The notes: a model not told the origin generated them from the sequence alone. A DNA stretch of 64,000 nt from Antiquaquibacter soli (GCF_030580675.1 NZ_JAUQUB010000004.1:62001-126000); one strand, 5' to 3'. Positions 25,429-35,183 are shown, numbered from the stretch's first letter. Numbers and translations are program-made.

Positions 25429-26706
25429 ATGGCCTCTGTCGTGAACCCTCCGCGCGGCATGCGCGACTTCCTCCCTGCGGACAAGGCCCGTCGGGAGCGC
25501 GTGCTGTCGGTGATCCGCTCGAGCTACCGCGCCCACGGCTTCGACGAGATCGAGACGCCCGTCGTCGAGGACTCGTCGCGGCTGCACTCCGGCCTCGGCG
25601 GCGACAACGAGAAGCTCGCGTTCGCGGTCATGAAGCGCGGGCTCACCGTGGACGACCTGCGCGCGGCGGGAGAGCCGCTCGACCTCGCCGACCTGGGTCT
25701 GCGATTCGACCTCACCGTTCCGCTCGCCCGCTTCTACGCGTCGCACCGCGCCGAGCTGCCGACGGTGTTCCGCGCCATCCAGATCGCTCCGGTGTGGCGA
25801 GCCGAGCGACCGCAGAAGGGCCGCTACCGCCAGTTCGTGCAGTGCGACATCGACATCATCGGCGAAGCGGGGCCGTCGGCGGAGGTCGAGCTCATCACGG
25901 CGACCGCCGCGACGCTCGCCGCCCTCGGCATCTCGGGGGCGAGCATCCGGGTCAACGACCGTCGGCTGCTGGCGAGCGCGCTGACCGTCCTCGGCTTCCC
26001 CGCGGCAGAGCACGACTCGGCCCTCATCACGATCGACAAGCTCGACAAGCTCGGTCAGGATGGCGTGCTCGCCGAGCTGCGCGAGCGCGGGTTCGACTCC
26101 GCCGCCGCCGATGCGCTCGAGTCGTTCTTCCGCAGGCCGACGACGATGGAGTACCTCCCGTTCGGCGAGGCGGCGATCCGCAAGGCCCTTCCGGAGGGAG
26201 CAGACCCGGTCGCGGTCGCCGAACTCGCCGCGATCGGCGAGGCCGTCAACGAGGTCGCGGGCGGGCAGGTCGTCGTGTTCGACCCGTGGCTCGTGCGCGG
26301 CATGGGGTACTACACGGGCACGATCTTCGAGGTCGCCCACCCGGAGCTCGGCTACTCGATCGGGGGAGGGGGCCGCTACGACGGCATGATCGGCCGCTTC
26401 CTCGGCACGGATGTCCCGGCCGCAGGCTTCTCGCTCGGCTTCGAGCGACTGGTCGACCTCGTCGACCTGCCGGACGCCGACGGCGCGGATGCTGTGGCCC
26501 TGCTGCACGACGGGACGGTGCCGCTCGCCTCGCTCGCCCGGCTCCAGGGCGACCTCGTCGCCCGCGGCCTGCGGGTGCGGGTGGAGCGCAAGCCCCGCAA
26601 CCTCGGCCCGCTGTTCGCCCACCTCGCGGCCTCCGGCTTCTCGCGCGTGGCCACCGTCACGCCCGAGTCGACGGCCGACTCGCTCGAATTCAAGCCGCTG
26701 CGCTAG
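25429..26706 (+). CDS. hisS: Histidyl-tRNA synthetase
   Basis: 425 residues, class II aminoacyl-tRNA synthetase. Motif 1 is in NPPRGMRDFLP and the following helix; motif 2 is around FRAIQIAPVWRAERPQKGRYRQFVQ, with histidine-binding DLTVPLARF nearby; the histidine-A type segment is RGMGYYTGTIFEV and motif 3 AAGFSLGFERL. The C-terminal anticodon-binding domain is short but complete. Its sequence (VVNPPRGMRDFLP) matches the actinobacterial HisS branch in overall length. It is 51 bp before eno. Confidence 0.95.
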   Translation: MASVVNPPRGMRDFLPADKARRERVLSVIRSSYRAHGFDEIETPVVEDSSRLHSGLGGDNEKLAFAVMKRGLTVDDLRAAGEPLDLADLGLRFDLTVPLARFYASHRAELPTVFRAIQIAPVWRAERPQKGRYRQFVQCDIDIIGEAGPSAEVELITATAATLAALGISGASIRVNDRRLLASALTVLGFPAAEHDSALITIDKLDKLGQDGVLAELRERGFDSAAADALESFFRRPTTMEYLPFGEAAIRKALPEGADPVAVAELAAIGEAVNEVAGGQVVVFDPWLVRGMGYYTGTIFEVAHPELGYSIGGGGRYDGMIGRFLGTDVPAAGFSLGFERLVDLVDLPDADGADAVALLHDGTVPLASLARLQGDLVARGLRVRVERKPRNLGPLFAHLAASGFSRVATVTPESTADSLEFKPLR

Positions 26707-26712
26707 CAGTAG

Positions 26713-28038
<1,326 letters not shown>

Positions 28039-28048
28039 TCGCGCCCGC

Positions 28049-28082
28049 CCGATGGCCCTCGCCCCGTGGCGGGGGCCATCGG
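28049..28082 (+). terminator. Terminator hairpin after eno
   Basis: A 15-bp stem (one G-U pair) from 28049-28063 and 28068-28082 around a CCGT loop, 10 nt after the eno stop. No U-tract. It separates eno from the ftsB promoter. Confidence 0.75.
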
Positions 28083-28142
28083 CGTGCCCGGGCCAGTGAC
28101 GGGACAGGCCGCGTCGCGAGGCATCCTCGCAGCCTCACCGCC

Positions 28143-28148
28143 TACCCT
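28143..28148 (+). promoter_or_regulatory. -10 element of leaderless ftsB transcript
   Basis: TACCCT ends six bases before GTG 28155. It would drive the ftsB-DUF501-subtilase operon. Confidence 0.55.
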
Positions 28149-28154
28149 GGGAGG

Positions 28155-28661
28155 GTGGCGCGACAGACTCGGCAGAAGGACGGCACCCGGCGGGTGCCGG
28201 TCACGCTGCCTCGCGAGGAGACGGCGCCCGAGGGATGGCTCCGCAACCTCCGCTTCTCGGGCTTCACGCTCCTCATGCTCGCGCTCGTCATCCTCGCCGT
28301 CATCGTGCTCGCGCCGAACCTGCGCATCCTGCTCGAGCAGCGCGCGCAGATCGCCCAGCTGGAGCAGACCGTCGCCGAGGCCGAGTCGTCGGTGGGCGAG
28401 CTCACCGAGGAGGTCGACCGGTGGAAGGACCCCGCGTACATCGAGGCACAGGCCCGCGAGCGGCTCAACTACGTGCTGCCCGGCGACATCAGCTACCTCG
28501 TCGTGGGCGACACGGGAGCCCAGCAGGGCACCGAGAACGGCCTGCCCATCAGCGACCAGATCCAGACCACGAAGACGGACTGGCTCGCGACGCTGCTCTC
28601 ATCGATCTACACCGCCGGGCTGACGACAGCTCCGGCCCAGGACCTGGAGACCGTGCCATGA
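28155..28661 (+). CDS. ftsB: Septum formation initiator, FtsB/DivIC family
   Basis: 168 residues. A basic N-terminus, one transmembrane segment (about residues 38-58), then a coiled coil (LLEQRAQIAQLEQTVAEAESSVGELTEEVDRWKD) followed by the family motif DPAYIEAQARERLNYVLPGD. FtsB-type proteins bridge FtsL and FtsQ in the divisome. The position after eno is conserved in actinobacteria. It overlaps the next gene as ATGA. Confidence 0.9.
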   Translation: MARQTRQKDGTRRVPVTLPREETAPEGWLRNLRFSGFTLLMLALVILAVIVLAPNLRILLEQRAQIAQLEQTVAEAESSVGELTEEVDRWKDPAYIEAQARERLNYVLPGDISYLVVGDTGAQQGTENGLPISDQIQTTKTDWLATLLSSIYTAGLTTAPAQDLETVP

Positions 28662-29173
28662 CCCGGCCCCCGTTCGACCCGCCCTCCGAGGACGACATCG
28701 CCGAGGTGTCGCGCCAGCTGGGGCGACCGGCCCGCGACGTCGTCGGCATCGCAGCCCGCTGCGCGTGCGGACGGCCGACCGTCGTCTCGACGAAGCCGCG
28801 CTTGACCGACGGCACCCCCTTCCCGACGTTCTACTACCTCACCCACCCCGCCGCGACGGCGGCCGTCTCGACGCTCGAGGCGGAGGGCAGGATGCCCGAG
28901 CTCGCCGCGCTCCTCGAGGGTGCCACCGCGGAGCTCTACCGGTCCGCGCACGAGCAGTACCTGGCCGATCGCGGGCAGTTCGGCGACGTGCCCGAGATCG
29001 ACGGGATCTCCGCGGGCGGGATGCCCGACCGCGTGAAGTGCCTGCACGCCCTCGTCGGCCACGCCCTCGCCGCCGGACCCGGAGTCAACCCGATCGGGGA
29101 CGTGGCGCTCGCCGAGTGCGGGTGGAGCCCCGAGGTCTGCCAGTGCGCCGTCACTGTGGAGGTGGCGGGATGA
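28658..29173 (+). CDS. DUF501 domain-containing protein
   Basis: 171 residues from ATG 28658. DUF501 proteins are actinobacterial, of unknown function, and usually lie downstream of eno-ftsB as here. Visible: CACGRPTVVSTKPRLTDGTPFPTFYYLTHP and the C-terminal DRVKCLHALVGHALAAGPGVNPIGD, which carry the conserved cysteines and histidines (CxC near residue 29; VKCLH). The residues could bind a metal, but this is not established. Both ends overlap neighbours by four bases, so it is fully embedded in the operon. Confidence 0.88.
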   Translation: MTRPPFDPPSEDDIAEVSRQLGRPARDVVGIAARCACGRPTVVSTKPRLTDGTPFPTFYYLTHPAATAAVSTLEAEGRMPELAALLEGATAELYRSAHEQYLADRGQFGDVPEIDGISAGGMPDRVKCLHALVGHALAAGPGVNPIGDVALAECGWSPEVCQCAVTVEVAG

Positions 29174-30408
29174 CGCGCCGCGTCGCTGCGGCCGTGGTGC
29201 TCGGGCTCGTGGCATCCGTCGCCCTCGGTGCCGCCCCGGCATCCGCCGACGCCGTCCGCGACGGCGAGTACTGGCTCGACGAGTACGGCATCCGCGCGGC
29301 GTGGGCGACGACCCAGGGCGCGGGAATCACGATCGCCGTCATCGACACGGGCGTCGACGGCTCAGTGCCGGAGCTGCGCGGCGCCGTTACCGGCGGAGCC
29401 GACTTCTCGGGCCTCGGGTCCTCCAACGGCCAGACGCCGGTGGGGTCGACCGGCTCCGACCACGGCACGATGGTCGCCTCGCTCGCGGCGGGCCGGGGCA
29501 CCGGGGGAGACAACGGCGTCATCGGCTCGGCGCCGGCAGCGAACATCCTGTCCGTCTCGATCGGCTTCGGCGAGGGCACGATGAGCTCGGACGACCAGAT
29601 CGCCGCCGCGGTCAAGTGGTCGGTGGACAACGGCGCCGACATCATCAACATGTCGCTCACCCGCAACACGATCGACTGGCCTGAGAGCTGGGACGATGCG
29701 TTCCTGTACGCGGCGGAGCACGACGTCGTGGTCGTCGCGGCGGCGGGCAACCGCGGCAGCGGCACGACGCAGGTCGGCGCCCCCGCGACGATGCCGGGCG
29801 TGCTCACGGTCGCCGGGGTGGATGCTGCGGGGGAGGCGAGCTTCGACGCGTCATCCCAGGGCATCACCATCGCCGTCGCCGCGCCGAGCGAGAACCTCGT
29901 CGGCGTCGTGCCCGGCGGAGGGCACGTCCGCTGGAACGGCACGAGCGGCGCGGCGCCGATCGTCTCGGGCATCGTCGCGCTCGTGATGGCCGCGCACCCG
30001 GGCCTCGACGCCGCGAACGTCATCAACCGAGTTGTCTCCACGGCGCGCGATGCGGGCGCGGCAGGAGCCGACCCCATCTACGGCTTCGGACTCGTGGATG
30101 CCGCGGCGGCCGTCACCGCGTCGGTGCCGACGGTCGGCGCCAACCCCATGGGGGAGCTGTCCGAGTGGATCACGCTCTACCGCCGGGCGGACTCGACCCC
30201 CGCACCGCTGCCGAGCGGAGTGCCGTACACGGTGCCGGAGCCCATCGCCCTCGCACCGTCGAGCCCGCTCGGCACGCTCCTGCCGACGGTGAACGAGTTG
30301 CGGGTGGCGGGCATCCCCCTCCTGGTCTTCGCCGTGTTCCTCGCGATCGCCGGCGCGGCCGTCGCGCTTGGTATCAGACGGACAAAGAGGGCCCGAAAGT
30401 CGGAGTAG
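29170..30408 (+). CDS. Secreted, C-terminally membrane-anchored S8 subtilisin-like serine protease
   Basis: 412 residues from ATG 29170. A signal peptide (about 1-26, ending AxA), then a subtilase domain with catalytic Asp59 (AVIDTGVDG), His98 (GSDHGTMVAS), the oxyanion Asn (AAGNRGSG) and Ser259 (GTSGAAPIVSG). A Ser/Pro-rich spacer and a C-terminal membrane helix ending in basic residues (GIRRTKRARKSE) anchor it facing outwards. This layout resembles mycosins of type VII secretion, but no ESX genes are present here. It is overlapped with DUF501 by four bases, so it belongs to the ftsB operon, hinting at a cell-envelope or division role. Confidence 0.88.
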   Translation: MTRRVAAAVVLGLVASVALGAAPASADAVRDGEYWLDEYGIRAAWATTQGAGITIAVIDTGVDGSVPELRGAVTGGADFSGLGSSNGQTPVGSTGSDHGTMVASLAAGRGTGGDNGVIGSAPAANILSVSIGFGEGTMSSDDQIAAAVKWSVDNGADIINMSLTRNTIDWPESWDDAFLYAAEHDVVVVAAAGNRGSGTTQVGAPATMPGVLTVAGVDAAGEASFDASSQGITIAVAAPSENLVGVVPGGGHVRWNGTSGAAPIVSGIVALVMAAHPGLDAANVINRVVSTARDAGAAGADPIYGFGLVDAAAAVTASVPTVGANPMGELSEWITLYRRADSTPAPLPSGVPYTVPEPIALAPSSPLGTLLPTVNELRVAGIPLLVFAVFLAIAGAAVALGIRRTKRARKSE

Positions 30409-30446
30409 AGTTTTAGCGACCTTCCACCAGAGAGAGCATCCCACCC

Positions 30447-31769
30447 GTGCCCAAAATCCTGATCGTCGGCGGCGGCTACGCCGGTTTCTACACTGCCAAG
30501 AAGCTTGAGAAGTGGCTCGGCCGCAACGAGGCCCAGGTGACGATGGTGGACCCGCTGCCGTACCTGACCTACCAGCCGTTCCTCCCGGAGGTCGCCGCGG
30601 GCTCGATCGAGCCGCGCCACGCTGTCGTCTCGCACCGCCGTCACCTCAAGCGCACGCGCGTCATCAACGCGCGAGTGACGTACGTCAACCACGCGGAGAA
30701 GACCGCGACGATCACGCCCGAGCTCGGCGAGCCGTGGCAGGAGACCTACGACATCGTCGTCATGACGGCGGGCGCCGTCTCGCGCACGTTCCCGATCCCG
30801 GGTGTCGCCGACAACGCGATCGGCCTCAAGAACATCGAGGAGGCGATCGCGGTCCGCGACCGCATCATCAAGAACTTCGAGCTCGCTGCCAACCTGCCCG
30901 AGGGCAGTGAGGAGAAGAAGCGTCTCCTGACGTTCGTCGTCGTCGGTGGCGGCTTCGCCGGCATCGAGGCGTTCGCCGAGATGCGCTCGCTCGCCTCGTC
31001 GCTCGTGCGGCAGTTCCCGACCATCTCGTTCGAGGAGACGCACTTCCACCTCATCGAGGCGATGGGCCGCATCATGCCCGAGGTGTCGCTCGAGACGAGC
31101 AAGTGGGTCATCAAGTCCCTCGACCAGCGTGGCGCGACCATCCACCTCGACACGCAGCTCAGCTCGGCGGTCGACGGCAGGATCGAGCTGTCGACGGGCG
31201 AGTCCTTCGAGGCCGACACGATCGTCTGGACGGCCGGCGTCATGGCCAACCCGATGATCCGCAACACCGACCTCCCGATCGAGGAGCGCGGCCGCCTCCG
31301 CGCGAACGCGGCGCTCCAGATCGTGAACGACGAGGGCCCGGTGGCGGATGCGTGGACCGCTGGCGACGTCGCCGCCGTGCCCGACCTCACCGGCGCCGGC
31401 GTCGGCGGATTCTGCGTGCCGAACGCGCAGCACGCCGTCCGCCAGGCCAAGCTCCTCGCGAAGAACATCACGGCTTCGCTCCGCGGGGAGGACCCCAAGG
31501 AGTACTTCCACAAGAGCCTCGGCGCGGTTGCCGGTCTCGGCCTCTACAACGGCGTCTACCAGTGGCGCAAGATCGCCATCAAGGGCTTCGTCGCCTGGAT
31601 CATGCACCGCGGCTACCACGGCCTGGCGATCCCGATGTGGGAGCGCAAGATCCGCGTCTTCGGCAACTGGATCATGAACTTCCTGCTGCGCCGCGACACG
31701 GTTCAGCTCTCGACCCGCATCGCTCCGCGCGCGGCGTTCGAGGAGTTCGCCTCGCGCCCCAAGGCGTAG
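30447..31769 (+). CDS. ndh: Type II NADH dehydrogenase (NADH:quinone oxidoreductase)
   Basis: 440 residues. A FAD Rossmann motif at the N-terminus (ILIVGGGYAGFYTAKKL) and an NADH-binding one in the middle (VVVGGGFAGIEAFAE). The TAGDVAAVPD segment near residue 310 binds FAD, and the C-terminus has the aromatic/basic amphipathic helices expected for monotopic membrane association (WERKIRVFGNWIMNFLLRR). It oxidises NADH with menaquinone or other quinones without pumping protons. The GTG start has a weak Shine-Dalgarno AGAGAGAG about 8 nt upstream. A TAGAGT hexamer (30406-30411) overlapping the upstream stop may be its own -10. Confidence 0.93.
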   Translation: MPKILIVGGGYAGFYTAKKLEKWLGRNEAQVTMVDPLPYLTYQPFLPEVAAGSIEPRHAVVSHRRHLKRTRVINARVTYVNHAEKTATITPELGEPWQETYDIVVMTAGAVSRTFPIPGVADNAIGLKNIEEAIAVRDRIIKNFELAANLPEGSEEKKRLLTFVVVGGGFAGIEAFAEMRSLASSLVRQFPTISFEETHFHLIEAMGRIMPEVSLETSKWVIKSLDQRGATIHLDTQLSSAVDGRIELSTGESFEADTIVWTAGVMANPMIRNTDLPIEERGRLRANAALQIVNDEGPVADAWTAGDVAAVPDLTGAGVGGFCVPNAQHAVRQAKLLAKNITASLRGEDPKEYFHKSLGAVAGLGLYNGVYQWRKIAIKGFVAWIMHRGYHGLAIPMWERKIRVFGNWIMNFLLRRDTVQLSTRIAPRAAFEEFASRPKA

Positions 31770-31796
31770 CGCCGAGCCGGTCGGTACGCTGGGGCC

Positions 31797-31813
31797 GGAT
31801 GCTCCGAGCATCC
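31797..31813 (+). terminator. Hairpin between ndh and the tRNA-like gene
   Basis: GGATGCT-CCG-AGCATCC, a perfect 7-bp stem, ending 4 nt before the tRNA 5' end. It may terminate ndh, or be part of the tRNA leader driven from a TACGCT hexamer at 31785-31790. Confidence 0.45.
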
Positions 31814-31817
31814 GCTC

Positions 31818-31891
31818 GCCCCGGTAGCCCAATTGGCAGAGGCAGGCGACTTAAAATCGTCACAGTCTGGGTTCGACCCCCAGCCGGGGCA
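31818..31891 (+). tRNA. tRNA-Leu-like gene with UAA anticodon and short variable loop
   Basis: A 74-nt cloverleaf: 7-bp acceptor (GCCCCGG / CCGGGGC), Leu-like D-arm with a three-base-pair stem and loop AATTGGCAGA, anticodon stem GGCGA/TCGTC with loop CTTAAAA, T-arm CTGGG-TTCGACC-CCCAG, A73 as discriminator, CCA not encoded. The anticodon at 31852-31854 is UAA, reading the leucine codon UUA. But the variable region is only five bases (ACAGT), whereas leucine tRNAs carry a long extra arm. The A73 and D-loop fit leucine; the variable arm does not. Whether it is charged with leucine, is a minor isoacceptor or has another role cannot be decided here. Confidence 0.8.
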
Positions 31892-31900
31892 CCGATTCTT

Positions 31901-31964
31901 CGCCGAGTGTTCCGATTGTGCCGCTTCGAGCAGGTCTGAAGCGGCCATATCGGAACACTCGGCG
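31901..31964. repeat. Long interrupted palindrome downstream of tRNA-like gene
   Basis: A 16-bp perfect outer stem (31901-31916 with 31949-31964) encloses a 3x3 internal loop, an inner 8-bp stem (GCCGCTTC / GAAGCGGC, 31920-31927 and 31938-31945) and a 10-nt loop. It is far longer than the terminators elsewhere here and has no U-tract. It may be a terminator or processing signal for the tRNA transcript, a structured RNA, or a remnant of a small mobile repeat. Confidence 0.65.
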
Positions 31965-32053
31965 TTCTGCGTTGGGGGCTGACTGTTTCGCGCGCGTAAA
32001 ACCTGAGCGAGTGTCTTGCGTGCGGGTCACTCGTCTGGGACAGTTGACCCACT

Positions 32054-32680
32054 GTGACCGCATCCCCTCGAATCCCCGCCTCCGAGCGCCGTGAGCTGCT
32101 CGTGCGCGCCGCCCTGCGGGTCATCGCCGAGCGCGGTGTCGCCGGGGCGACGACCCGGGCGATCGTCGCCGAGGCCGGGATGTCGCTCGCGAGCTTCCAC
32201 TACGCGTTCCGGTCGCACGACGAGATGATGCGCGAGCTCATCGCCCACGTGGTCGGGCAGGAGTCGGCATCGGTGTTCGCCGTGCTGCAGCCGGGAGCGG
32301 GCATCCGCGAGCTCCTCTCCGCGGGGTTCAACGCGTTCCTCGACTACGTCATCGCCGACCCCGGCCACGAGCAGGTGATGCAGGAGCTCCTGCAGTACAC
32401 GATGCGCACGCCCGGGCTCGAGCACCTCGCCAAGGAGCAGTACGACAGCTACCGCGGCGCCGTGACCGAGATCCTCGTCGGGGGAGCGGCCGCCGCGGGC
32501 GTCACGTGGAGCCGACCCGTGCACGAGGTCGCGCGGCTGATCGTCACGACGACCGACGGCGTCACGCTCGCCTACCTCGCCGACCGCGACGAGGCCGCGG
32601 CCCGACGCACGCTCGACTTCGCCGCCGACAGCATCGCCACCCTGGCCGTCCCGATCGCCGTACGAGAGGCAGCGCAGTGA
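32054..32680 (+). CDS. TetR-family regulator of the MFS-PLP-oxidase-GH1 operon
   Basis: 208 residues, GTG start. N-terminal TetR HTH: GVAGATTRAIVAEAGMSLASFHYAFRSHDEMMREL. It overlaps the MFS gene by four bases (GTGA), so this regulator is the first gene of a five-gene operon and likely controls it by autoregulation. Upstream, arms GGGTCA (32024-32029) and TGACCC (32045-32050) are inverted around 15 nt and could be its operator, the second arm lying just before the start. The ligand is unknown but presumably a substrate or product of the operon. Confidence 0.85.
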   Translation: MTASPRIPASERRELLVRAALRVIAERGVAGATTRAIVAEAGMSLASFHYAFRSHDEMMRELIAHVVGQESASVFAVLQPGAGIRELLSAGFNAFLDYVIADPGHEQVMQELLQYTMRTPGLEHLAKEQYDSYRGAVTEILVGGAAAAGVTWSRPVHEVARLIVTTTDGVTLAYLADRDEAAARRTLDFAADSIATLAVPIAVREAAQ

Positions 32681-33957
32681 CCGCACCCCACCACGCCGAG
32701 ACGCACCACCACGCCGAGGCGCCCGCGCCGTTCGCCGAGCCCACGAAGACCGTCACGGGCGGCTGGATCGCGCTGTTCGCGACCGCATGGCTCGGGATCT
32801 GGATGGCCCAGCTCACGCCCGTCCAACTGCTGCTGCCCCTTCAGGTCGAGGCCCAGCTGCACGCGACAAACTGGGTCGACAACGTCGTCGCGTTCGGGCT
32901 CGTCTCCGGCATCGCGGGAGCGTTCGCCCTCATCGCCTACCCGCTCACGGGGGCGCTCTCCGACCGCACGACGGGTCGCTTCGGGCGACGGCGCCCGTGG
33001 ATCCTCGCGGGCACGCTCGTCTTCGCCGGCTCGCTCGTGCTCCTCGGCCTGCAGTCGGACATCGTCGGCATCGGGGTGTTCTGGTCGCTCGCGCTCATCG
33101 GCTACTGCATCCTCACGGCGGCCCTCACCGCGGTCATCTCCGACCAGGTCCCCGTCGGTCAGCGCGGGTTCGTCTCCGGGTGGATCTCGGCTCCGCAGGC
33201 GATCGGCACCATTCTCGGTCTCGTGCTCGTCACCGCCCTCGCGCTCGGCCAGTTCCTGGGCTACACCCTCGTCGCGGTGCTGCTCGTGCTCCTTGTCCTC
33301 CCGTTCGTTCTCTGGGTGCCGGACGCCCCGCTCGACCGCGCACCGCGACTGACCTTCCGCGCGCTCATCGAGGGCTTCTGGATCAGCCCGCGCTCCTACC
33401 CGGACTTCGGCTGGACGCTGCTCTCCCGCGTGCTCGTGAACTTCGGCAACGCGTTCGGCACCGCGCTGCTGCTCCAGTTCCTCATGTACGGGCTCGAGCT
33501 CGCCGATGCGGAGGACATGCTCATCGTCCTCAGCGTCATCTACATGGTGTTCGTCATCATCGCCTCCCTCGTGTTCGGAAAGCTCTCCGACCGCCTGGGC
33601 AGGCGCAAGCCGTTCGTCTTCGTGGCGGCGGCGCTGCAGGGCGTCGCCGCGCTGCTGCTCGCGTTCGCCCCGGATGTCACGATCGCGATGATCGCCGCGG
33701 GTCTCCTCGGCCTCGGCTACGGCACGTTCCTCTCCGTCGACCAAGCCCTCGCGACCCAGGTGCTTCCCGACCCGCACACCCGCGGCAAGGACCTCGGCAT
33801 CATGAACATCGCCACGGCCGTTCCCCAAGCGGTTGCGCCGCTCCTCGGCGCGTTCGTCGTCGCCCTCCTGGTGGGCTTCCAGGGCCTCTTCATCCTCTCC
33901 GCGGTCGCCGCCCTCCTCGGTGCGATCGCGGTCCTCCCGATCCGGAGCGTGCGCTGA
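32677..33957 (+). CDS. MFS sugar-type transporter
   Basis: 426 residues from GTG 32677. A cytoplasmic N-terminus unusually rich in histidine (APHHAETHHHAE) precedes twelve hydrophobic segments. The loop after TM2 is SDRTTGRFGRRRPWI, the DRTTGRFGRRRP pattern typical of GPH-like and related glycoside importers, and SDRLGRRKPFV occurs in the second half. The importer role is inferred from that motif and from the glycosidase in the same operon. Stop and next start overlap (TGATG). The His-rich tail could bind metals or be incidental. Confidence 0.82.
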   Translation: MTAPHHAETHHHAEAPAPFAEPTKTVTGGWIALFATAWLGIWMAQLTPVQLLLPLQVEAQLHATNWVDNVVAFGLVSGIAGAFALIAYPLTGALSDRTTGRFGRRRPWILAGTLVFAGSLVLLGLQSDIVGIGVFWSLALIGYCILTAALTAVISDQVPVGQRGFVSGWISAPQAIGTILGLVLVTALALGQFLGYTLVAVLLVLLVLPFVLWVPDAPLDRAPRLTFRALIEGFWISPRSYPDFGWTLLSRVLVNFGNAFGTALLLQFLMYGLELADAEDMLIVLSVIYMVFVIIASLVFGKLSDRLGRRKPFVFVAAALQGVAALLLAFAPDVTIAMIAAGLLGLGYGTFLSVDQALATQVLPDPHTRGKDLGIMNIATAVPQAVAPLLGAFVVALLVGFQGLFILSAVAALLGAIAVLPIRSVR

Positions 33958-35183
33958 TGGACCTCACCCGACCGACGTCGCAGCCCTGGCTCGAGCCGAG
34001 CAGCTATTGGGGCGGGATGACCGCCGCCACGGCATCCCTCGACACCCCGATCGGTGCGCTCAACCGCGTCGCGCTCGCGCACAACGCCCACGACATGCTC
34101 GACCGCGCGAACGGCACGACGATCCGGGTGGCGAGCAAATCGATCCGCGTGCGCGGCGTCATCGAGCAGGTGCTCGCACTGCCCGGCTATGCGGGCGTTC
34201 TCGCGTACACCCTGCCGGAGGCGCTGTGGCTCGCCGAGACGATCGACGATGTGGTCGTCGGCTACCCGAGCGTCGACCGCGAGGCGATCAGGATTCTCGC
34301 GACGACGCCCGAACTCGCCCGCAGGGTGACGGTGATGGTGGACTCGGTCGCGCAACTCGACGTGATCGACTCGGTTCTGCTCGCGGGTCAGCGGGAGAGC
34401 ATCCGCGTCTGCCTCGAGCTCGATGCCTCGTGGGATTCGCCGATCCTCGGCCACATCGGCGTCTTCCGGTCGCCAGTGCACACCGCGGACGCCGCCCGGG
34501 CCCTCGCCCTCGAGATCGTCGGCCGCCCCGGGTTCGAGCTCGTCGGCATCATGGCGTACGAGGCCCAGATCGCGGGGCTCACCAACCGGCCGCCGGGGAA
34601 GCCGCTTCGCGGTCGCATCGTCGACTGGATCCAGCGCAGTTCGGCGGCCGAGCTCGCCGAGCGCCGCGGTCGCGCGGTCGCCGCGGTGCGGGAGATCGCC
34701 GACCTGCAGTTCGTCAACGGAGGCGGCACCGGTTCCCTCGAGCGGACGTCGGCGGACCCCTCGGTGACCGAGATCGCTGCGGGAAGCGGCCTCTTCGGCC
34801 CGCACCTGTTCGACGGCTACAGCCACTTCCGGCCAGCGCCGGCGGCAGCCTTCGCCCTCTCGGTGGTGCGCAAGCCCAGCCCGGAGATCGCGACGCTCCT
34901 CGGCGGCGGATGGATCGCCTCCGGCCCGGCCGCTCCCGACCGACTGCCCCAGCTCGCGTGGCCGCAGGGGCTGCGCTACGAGCCGCGCGAGGGCGCGGGA
35001 GAGGTGCAGTCGCCGCTGCGGGGCCTTGCCGCGGAAGATCTCAGGGTCGGCGACCGGGTGTGGCTGCGGCACACGAAGGCGGGGGAGCTCAGCGAGCACC
35101 TCACCGAGTTCGCCGTCGTCGACGGCGACAGTATCGTGGAATCGCTCCCGACCTACCGGGGCGAGGGAAAGGCGTTCCTGTGA
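33957..35183 (+). CDS. PLP-dependent alanine-racemase-fold enzyme (amino acid deaminase/aldolase type)
   Basis: 408 residues from ATG 33957. The alanine-racemase-type PLP barrel: Schiff-base Lys61 in RVASKSIRVRG, FVNGGGTGSLE for the PLP phosphate, and a C-terminal beta domain. This is the group of D-threonine aldolase / D-serine deaminase-like proteins, in which a C-terminal His and Cys/Asp bind a divalent metal; a His-rich segment (LRHTKAGELSEHLTEF) lies there but the exact ligands are unclear. The likely reaction is deamination or aldol cleavage of a D-beta-hydroxy amino acid. It is sandwiched between the transporter and an aldonolactone oxidase with 1-4 bp overlaps. Confidence 0.78.
   Translation: MDLTRPTSQPWLEPSSYWGGMTAATASLDTPIGALNRVALAHNAHDMLDRANGTTIRVASKSIRVRGVIEQVLALPGYAGVLAYTLPEALWLAETIDDVVVGYPSVDREAIRILATTPELARRVTVMVDSVAQLDVIDSVLLAGQRESIRVCLELDASWDSPILGHIGVFRSPVHTADAARALALEIVGRPGFELVGIMAYEAQIAGLTNRPPGKPLRGRIVDWIQRSSAAELAERRGRAVAAVREIADLQFVNGGGTGSLERTSADPSVTEIAAGSGLFGPHLFDGYSHFRPAPAAAFALSVVRKPSPEIATLLGGGWIASGPAAPDRLPQLAWPQGLRYEPREGAGEVQSPLRGLAAEDLRVGDRVWLRHTKAGELSEHLTEFAVVDGDSIVESLPTYRGEGKAFL

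Noticed and set aside
29170-30408. Mycosin of a type VII secretion system
   Set aside because: The architecture is similar, but no EccC/EccD/EsxA-type genes are present; the neighbours are ftsB and DUF501.
31818-31891. Use of the tRNA 3' end as an integrase attachment site
   Set aside because: No second copy of the tRNA 3' sequence and no integrase gene are seen in the window.
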